From the NCBI RefSeq assembly GCF_003589595.1, contig NW_020653391.1, forward strand, positions 4,988,396-5,052,395: DNA of 64,000 nt. The letters are read 5' to 3'. Under the pieces are notes generated by a model. That model saw only the letters and a program-made list of their open reading frames with translations. It made no database searches and was not told the origin of the DNA. Made by a program: the position numbers and the translations under genes. This document shows positions 57,836 through 64,000 of the stretch, one piece after another. Each line of letters begins with the position of its first letter. The first letter of the stretch is position 1. This DNA comes from Hyposmocoma kahamanoa (lineage: Eukaryota > Arthropoda > Insecta > Lepidoptera > Cosmopterigidae).

Positions 57836-58659
57836 GTGTAACAATCGCGAAAACCTAACATCTCGATAAATAATTATATAGTACGTTAAGACTCTCGTGG
57901 CACCGTTTACTTGTTCTTTCAAACGATATTCAAAACTCGCACTTATAACATTTTATAACTTATAACAAGTTCGTCCCTGTGTTATTTCTTATTCGAGTTG
58001 TAACGGGTCGGGGTTAGGAGCGGAAAGTGCAATGGTTTTTGCCACTTTTGGACTTTACTTTATAGGTAACCTTGTTTGTGTAATGCAATATTATCTTTTT
58101 TTGTTGCTGATACCGCGTCTACGTATATCACTTGTTATGACAATATTTTAGGTATTTTGTTATAATTATACAGCGTTTATTTAACCAGGATTTTCATCAT
58201 ACTTACTCGAAAAAGGTGCCATGACATGCAGACAAAGTCCACCGTTTTATCCTAAATTATGCCCTCGGGCTTTTTTCATTACATTATCTCCCTAAGGGTT
58301 TTTTTCGTCAAGATTAAAAATTATATTTTATGCTCGAAAAGTCTGAGCGTATATTTCGCTTATGACTGGAAGCATACCAAAAAAACTAAACATTTGCAAT
58401 TGAACTATATTTTACTAAATTTATTTTGTGTTTTCTAATTCTGCAGTATTTTTAGAATTTGGAAATGATTTAATTTATATCTTCCATGTGTCTGTGCCTT
58501 TTATAACATTTTAGTTCGAGTTGTATTTATCTATGGAAGAATAGCTGGAAATCTGTTTAAAAAAAAAACAATAAAACCCATAATACGTAAATGTTATGTT
58601 GAGAAGCGATAAATATTAATACTAGAAATAAATTATCAGTATATCGTCATAATGTACAT
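57836..58659. other. Intergenic, nothing recognised
   Basis: AT-rich DNA without supported features. Confidence 0.4.
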
Positions 58660-59100
58660 CCAATGTACATCATCATAATTATTTCAGCCTGTTTGCACCC
58701 AATGCTGACCTCCTCTCTATTGCGCCATTCTTTCCGGTCCCTTGCAAGTCGTGTCCAGTGGTTTCCAATGTATGATGTACATTGGCGGTAAAAAATTACA
58801 AACCTCGAGTCATTAAAGCATTAACAGACTCTCGTTAATAATGTCTTATTTGCCGCCCTTTATACACAATATACTATTCTTGCAGTGGAGATACATGGTA
58901 AGATGTATGACATGACGAAGAAACCAGCATTAAACGCAATAAAAGCGATTCGTCGCGTTGGATGCAAGCGCAGCGCAAAGTCCGCGACAAGTCCCGGTGG
59001 GTGCGACTCTTACAAAAAGACTCAGAGGTGTTCTCGGAACCTGTCCCGAAAGATGGGCGGGAGTTAGAGATGCTTCCTTAGTAATGAGGATAACCGTAGA
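58660..59100. repeat. LINE-like debris with CATCATAATTATTTCAGCC tail
   Basis: CATCATCATAATTATTTCAG, CCCAATGCTGACCTCC and TTGCGCCATTC at 58669-58735 resemble the very common lepidopteran CATCATTTCAGCC repeat end. The GC-richer stretch 58940-59080 is open in several frames on both strands and recognised in none. It is probably transposon-derived. Confidence 0.4.
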
Positions 59101-60183
59101 AATGCAATCGTTGAATAGATAAATTATAACTATAGACAAGTCGAAGAATAGACAGGGAAAATCTTAACACCGCGATTCAGAAATTGCAATTGAAATCTGT
59201 GCCTATGCCATCTAGCGGTAAACGATGCGTGCGGAACTATTGTTACAAATGTTGCTTAAAGTTATTGTGTTACATAAATCAATAAAAAGACGTAGATCTT
59301 ATAGATTTTGTTTCGCTGATTTCAGATTTGTTAATAACTCAATTTCGCTAAAAATATCGATTACGTTAGTTTTGATAAGCGTTGTTCTGGTGCCCAGCAA
59401 ATCGAGTGTTAATGGTAGTGTGTATCCTGATTTTGCCAGTTAAAACTATATGGTCTTGTATGTAATGCATACAGGGCTACCAGTTCTTAAAACCTAATAG
59501 CCGGTTAAACCAGTCAGTTTAGCCGGACATTTGGGTAAAAAAGTCGGACGCTTTACGTTTTTAAGGATTTTGTGTCGTAGTTTTAATTCGACATTTTTTA
59601 ATGTAAAACCTAGCTTCTTTGGTAATAATATATCAAAAATTCTTCTAAATTTTAATTTTATTTATTTATGTATTTCTTCACAGATATGCAATTTATACTT
59701 ATTCTAAAGACCTTGCCAATCCGGGCATCAGGTTGTTGGCGAGACAACGCTCTTTTCAATTAACTATATGTATATCTATTATAGTTAATTCTTCATTAAT
59801 TAAGATACATTAAATACTAGCTAATTTTCTAAAGTAAAACTACCTTTGCTAAATAATACCTACTATCTCTAATCATAATACTTCGCTATAACATTTCATC
59901 ACTTAGCAATCAATTTTAATTATAATTAAATAACGAAAAATTAAACAAATCATTCTTCTTTATTATTAATCGTCTATTATTGCAATGGCTATCCATTGAA
60001 ATCAAAATTAAACAAAACAAAACTTAGTTAAATTTACAAACCACCTAATTTGACAAGACATTCAAAAAGCCTAACTAAGTTCGGCTTTACCGGCCTGGCG
60101 ACGCTAAATGCTTAGCATGTCGTTTATAAGTGTATATGCTTGGTTAATTTTTATTGATGAAGGGATACTTATACGGTTTTTAG
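59101..60183. other. Intergenic; one hydrophobic frame
   Basis: At 59225-59443 a plus-strand frame contains the hydrophobic run ISLKISITLVLISVVLVPS, which looks like a signal peptide core, preceded by a possible splice acceptor GCTGATTTCAG at about 59326. It could belong with the candidate exon at 60184. No methionine is well placed. The rest is AT-rich. Confidence 0.3.
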
Positions 60184-60337
60184 AAGTTCAAGATCAAAAT
60201 TACAAGGTGTATATGGTCAAGAGGACGTCAATCTCGACATTGAAGATTTAAATTCAGATTTGTGCGATAAGAACAGTCCAAAATGCCAAGATTGTGTCAC
60301 CACCTGTGGCCGTAGCATGGCAGAATATATGCGATAA
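60184..60337 (+). CDS. Candidate last exon of a small cysteine-containing protein
   Basis: After a good acceptor (GGTTTTTAG at 60183) a 50-codon frame runs to TAA at 60335. It reads SSRSKLQGVYGQEDVNLDI, then SDLCDKNSPKCQDC and TTCGRSMAEYMR. Four cysteines and balanced charge make it look like a secreted-peptide C-terminus. The hydrophobic frame near 59330-59420 can be joined to it in phase through the donor TGT|GTATCC near 59425, but no start codon is secure. I know no family. Confidence 0.3.
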
Positions 60338-60371
60338 ACTTCCCCATAAGAATATTTAATTCAGTTGATAA

Positions 60372-60620
60372 TCTAAGTTTGCTTATTTGGTGATAAACTA
60401 TTGTTATACATTTTGAAGAACAAGGACAACGATATATAATTGCGTATATAGCTATCTTTGTCGTTTAATCATCGCCGCGAAAACGATGACACAAAAAATG
60501 ACACAGCTGCATTTGCTTATTTAGGAATGAACTATTGTTATACATTTTAAGAACAAGCACAACGATAATAAATCTTTCTATCTTTGCTGTTTAATCATCG
60601 CCGCGAAAACAATGAAATAA
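60372..60620 (+). repeat. Two-copy tandem duplication, unit about 138 bp
   Basis: ACTATTGTTATACATTTT, TTTAATCATCGCCGCGAAAA and the stretches between recur once, with small indels. It is noncoding. Confidence 0.65.
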
Positions 60621-62734
60621 AAATTGTCTTTTCAATTAGTTTGCCGCGCTCAATTTTTACGTTGATAAAATTACTGTGCAAATGTTTTAAAATCAGCTGT
60701 GACCTTGCAGCCATGTTGGCAACGTGTTAATGTCTTGCAGTCATTGGCGCGCTCGCAATGACATAACAATGTGACGTCACGGTGCTCGGCATGTTCGCTA
60801 TTGTGATAAAATTTAAAACGCAGGTTTATCACTCGAATTTGACAGCAAAAATGTGGATTAATAAGCTTTATCGAGGCGGCATACCACGCGGGCTGTTGTA
60901 TCTAGATACTTGGGAATGTACTCAAGGTGAACAAATCTTATGCCTAACAATCAATCCACGCAAGCATTACTTGTTCTCAAACTATACCATTCCCTATCTC
61001 GTCTTTGAGTGATTACCAGAGTTAAATCTTCAGGGCACTAGACCCTGAATGTTTAAAACGTTAGCAGTGGATTTTAGTTGATTATCCCATATGGATGTGG
61101 ACCGTGTTATGTTCCGAAGATGATTTTGTTTATTAAATGAAATAAAAGCATTTTTTATGAAAAAAATGAAGATTGTACAGAGTAATTATTGTTCTAAATC
61201 CATACTTCCAACAACTTATTGTTATAAAAATACCATTTTTTGGTTTTTAATTTAAATATAATCCTATTTTCATGTATATTAAAGGTTCCATGTCTGAAAA
61301 TATACATTAACACTATGTGATTTCTTTACTGTTAAATAATATACATTAATAAAGGATATTATAAAACTTAAAAAGCAAAAAAATACATCGAAATATTCAT
61401 TCACAATGTAATATTTTACTCATATTTTTTACAATTCTTATTTTAAATGTATGTCACCCGGTAGTTTATTATTATATATATATACATTTTCATGCACGAA
61501 TGGTAGCAACTTTTTAAATACACAGTAATTTTAGGCACATTCTCTACCACAAGTGTATTTGGGTTTTATGAACGTACGTAGGTGGCTTTTTTGAATAGAT
61601 GTGAATGCTGTTTGACAAACTTCTACTTTCTTTATATCAATAACAAAACAAAACACGATCGCGACCAAGTAGTCACGTGACTCTGTAGTTGCTGGTAAGA
61701 ATCGATTTACAATCATGTGGGGCCGTGATTTATAATCTGTGACGTCACGAGTTAACCTTGACGGACTTGGAGAAAAATAACGTCTTTTAAAGGGTAAGAA
61801 TAAAATCTCCGAAAAATAAATAACATTATTAAAAAACAATAGGATCCGAAAAGTTTGTGGAGTTACATCTAGTAGTTTTATTGAAATCTCAAATCGTGTA
61901 ACGGAAAGTGGGTAAAATACAAAAAACCGGATCATCCCCTAATTTGACACCCTATAGAGGTAAAATATTTTTTTTTAAATTTGAATGGGACCACTACTGA
62001 GGTACCACCTTTTTACCACCACAATGAAAATACAGATGAAATGAGAATTTCCTCATTGTTTTGATGTCGCTTAAAATGTGCTTATTCAAATTTAGAATAT
62101 TACCGCGTTATTAATTACTAAGCTGCCGGAAACTTTTGTGCAAACAAAAATGCAATCGAATGAAATACTGAGTTCCGAAAAATGTTGCTGACGTGCTCTA
62201 CCAATTTGATTTATATATTTTACCGAAAATTATTGTTAACCCTTTTTCCCGTGAATCACCAATTACAAATTTAAAAACAACCTTAGGGCCTATGCACACG
62301 GCGCATTTTATACGCGCCGACGACACGCGTTTATGGTATCGTAGAGGCTCAAAAAGCAGATATATTTATAAGACCGTTATTTAATAGTAAATACCTAGAC
62401 CATTTGATCTTTGATTTCGATTAAACGTTCATGTGGCCAGTGGTTTTTTAGTGTTCTTCTACATATGAAGTACCTATATAATAATAATAAAACAAACTCA
62501 TCTATTGGATCTATGACTCTGCAACATAGGACTGTCGGGGACATAGCTCTTGCTAATAACAGTTAATCTCAGTATTACACACACAGAACAATAAATACGG
62601 TAGAAGTGGTTAGTTAGCGTCTGACGGCGTGCTAACTATAGGTCTCGAAAGACGTATTCGAGCTCAGTCCATTTTCGAGTTGTATGGTATGGTTGTGTCA
62701 GTCTTTCGTGCAAATTCTCTAACATTCTAGAAAA
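60621..62734. other. Intergenic with a diverged repeat fragment
   Basis: The frame at 60782-61012 and the 134-codon minus-strand frame at 61531-61935 show no family resemblance. An inverted fragment of the GGTCCCATTT repeat lies near 61968-62030. An AAT run is near 62480. Confidence 0.35.
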
Positions 62735-62839
62735 ATGCCTTATTGTGCTGTTTTGGAGTGCAAAAATGACAGTCGCACCAAAAATATTACCCGTGGTGGT
62801 ATTTCACATCATCGGAAAGTCTTATTTCAATAAATTTTC
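62735..62839 (+). CDS. THAP-domain N-terminus (first exon or remnant)
   Basis: ATG at 62735 opens MPYCAVLECKNDSRTKN then GGISHHR, which matches the start of THAP zinc-finger domains (M-P-x-C-A-V-x-x-C, then a basic stretch and a FHR-like HHR). THAP domains bind DNA in P-element transposases and in several host regulators. The frame stops after 34 codons, in TTTCAATAA, so it is either a first exon that splices out near the HHR codons or a truncated transposon copy. No continuation is recognised before the window ends. Confidence 0.5.
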
Positions 62840-63478
62840 AATTTTCTGTTTATTGAAATATTTTTTTTGTTACAAGAGACGAAAATAAAGCTTATACCCC
62901 TACAATATGGTCGCTTCTTTTTTGGAGAACTAAATTAATAACTCCAATTCGTCGTTGTTCAGCAATAAACCGCTAGATGACAGCACAATGATTGAAATTT
63001 CAATATAATATCAAAACGAAAAACTTGCAATAATAGGTATTGATGGTATTGAATTTTCAACGATATGCCAACAGGGTAAAGTTTAAATTATATTAACAAT
63101 CCAGAATTTGTTATTTCCTTTTAAATTTGAAACTACGACCAATCAATTGGTATTGGTAATATTCACTTTTACAAAGCAACACGTTTGTTATTTGTCTCTT
63201 CAATTTTATTGATACTTTTTGTGCTTAAAGTTACTTGAGTGAGTTCAAAGTTATACCAAAAGAAACTTAATCCAGTGAACTTTATGGTGATGTTATTTAT
63301 TCTACGTACTTTATTTTGGTTTAAATGTGATTAACAAAAACATTTAAAAAAAATTCCATTTGACTTTTGTAATCGTTGTTTGGTGAGAACAAAGGGAATC
63401 GGCAAACAAAAGAAATTGACTGACTTTATGCCTACAGCGAACTTGCCATGCACAACTGAATCATTTCGCCGCTCCATA
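62840..63478. other. Intergenic, nothing recognised
   Basis: AT-rich DNA, no coding continuation of the THAP start found. Confidence 0.4.
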
Positions 63479-63539
63479 GTGAGATCGTTTTGGTCTTGCG
63501 GTTGATTTTTACTTAAAGAATTTCAAGTTCAAATCTCAC
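63479..63539 (+). other. tRNA-like sequence, probably SINE head or tRNA pseudogene
   Basis: GTGAGAT at 63479-63485 can pair with ATCTCAC at 63533-63539 as an acceptor stem. The B-box-like word AAGTTCAAATC precedes the latter, and TGGTCTTGCGG sits where an A box would be. At 61 bases it is too short for a normal nuclear tRNA and the arms are irregular. Confidence 0.3.
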
Positions 63540-63789
63540 GATTCAGACTTTTTTTTATTTGCATTTATATTATTGTTTCTTTTTTTTGTTTTGTTGTTTG
63601 TCTTTTTTTTTACATAATTGACTAATTCTTGTGCAAACTAGTGCGCGTATTAGTGAATCGTAAACGCCTACACATCTGTGTATAACAATTTCTGCTGTTA
63701 AAATTTGGAAAGCAAGTGCCTATTTTTTTTAAACTGGCAATTATTATTTTTTAATTGCGAAACGATCTCAAGCACAAGTTCATTTTAAA

Positions 63790-63954
63790 ATGGCTGAGAA
63801 AAACATTACCTTGGGATGCTGTACCCAATTGTCTGATAATGATGAATATATACATTGCAGTTTTTGTAACAAAGCTTACCATCATGCATGTCTACCAAAT
63901 ATTGCTTTATTGGATGGTTCGGAATGGGTTTGTCCGGATTGTGTACCTAAATAA
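63790..63954 (+). CDS. PHD-finger ORF, probably retrotransposon ORF1 start (continues past stop)
   Basis: ATG at 63790 starts a 54-codon frame. It reads MAEKNITLGCCTQLSD, then EYIHCSFCNKAYHHACL and EWVCPDCVPK. The Cys/His series CxxC...YHxxC...WxCxxC is that of a PHD finger. Small PHD fingers open the ORF1 protein of some insect non-LTR retrotransposons. After the TAA at 63952 the same frame goes on as SRNDGTPVGSMQKRN, typical of what follows such fingers, so this is probably a mutated element copy cut by the window edge. Confidence 0.6.
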   Translation: MAEKNITLGCCTQLSDNDEYIHCSFCNKAYHHACLPNIALLDGSEWVCPDCVPK

Positions 63955-64000
63955 TCTAGGAATGATGGCACTCCTGTTGGGTCAATGCAAAAAAGAAATG

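Noticed and set aside
61531..61935. 134-codon minus-strand frame
   Set aside because: Composition is random-like, no family is recognised and no splice partners are seen.

Overview
This window is eukaryotic nuclear DNA, almost certainly from a moth or butterfly. The genes are split by GT-AG introns, the noncoding DNA is AT-rich, and several interspersed repeats look like families I know from lepidopteran genomes. Those repeat assignments are from memory, not from a search. A ten-base run of N at 23166-23175 marks an assembly gap. There are no operons, bacterial signals or CRISPR arrays.

Four genes can be reconstructed exon by exon, each with matching splice phases. (1) Plus strand, 1-2621: the C-terminal 735 residues of a large, disordered, lysine/serine/proline-rich nuclear protein that I could not name; its 5' end lies outside the window. 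(2) Minus strand, 26773-17906: SNAPC1 (fly Pbp45), a subunit of the snRNA-activating complex. It has seven exons, an ordinary core of about 300 residues, and an unusual last exon of about 810 residues carrying repeated SLPDLN motifs. (3) Minus strand, 39356-31854: COX5B, the nuclear-encoded cytochrome c oxidase subunit, in four exons. (4) Minus strand, 41562-40864: a three-exon gene for a 116-residue secreted cysteine-rich protein of unknown function. A 57-codon ORF sits inside the last COX5B intron on the same strand. Further candidates are a THAP-domain N-terminus at 62735, a short cysteine-rich exon at 60184-60337, and a PHD-finger ORF at 63790 that resembles a retrotransposon ORF1.

Layout: 1-3 kb is the nuclear-protein gene. 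3-12 kb is its 3' flank, with a few small inverted-repeat elements. 12-17 kb is a dense nest of foldback and MITE-like elements. 17.9-26.8 kb is SNAPC1, with an intact Tc1 transposon in its second intron. 28.9-30.3 kb holds a decayed RNase H-bearing LINE. 31.8-41.6 kb holds COX5B and the secreted-protein gene, with SINEs and MITEs between exons. 42-64 kb is repeat-rich and nearly gene-free: a RT-bearing LINE between inverted GC-rich arms, several copies of one dispersed repeat, and a 510-bp hAT-type element inserted into one of those copies.

The genes are unrelated housekeeping and nuclear functions; nothing suggests that they act in one pathway. I did not find a multi-gene novel system. The most interesting items are the SLPDLN-repeat extension of SNAPC1, the intact Tc1 element, two nested non-autonomous insertions with clean 8-bp (or 7-bp) target duplications, and the uncharacterised small-protein genes.
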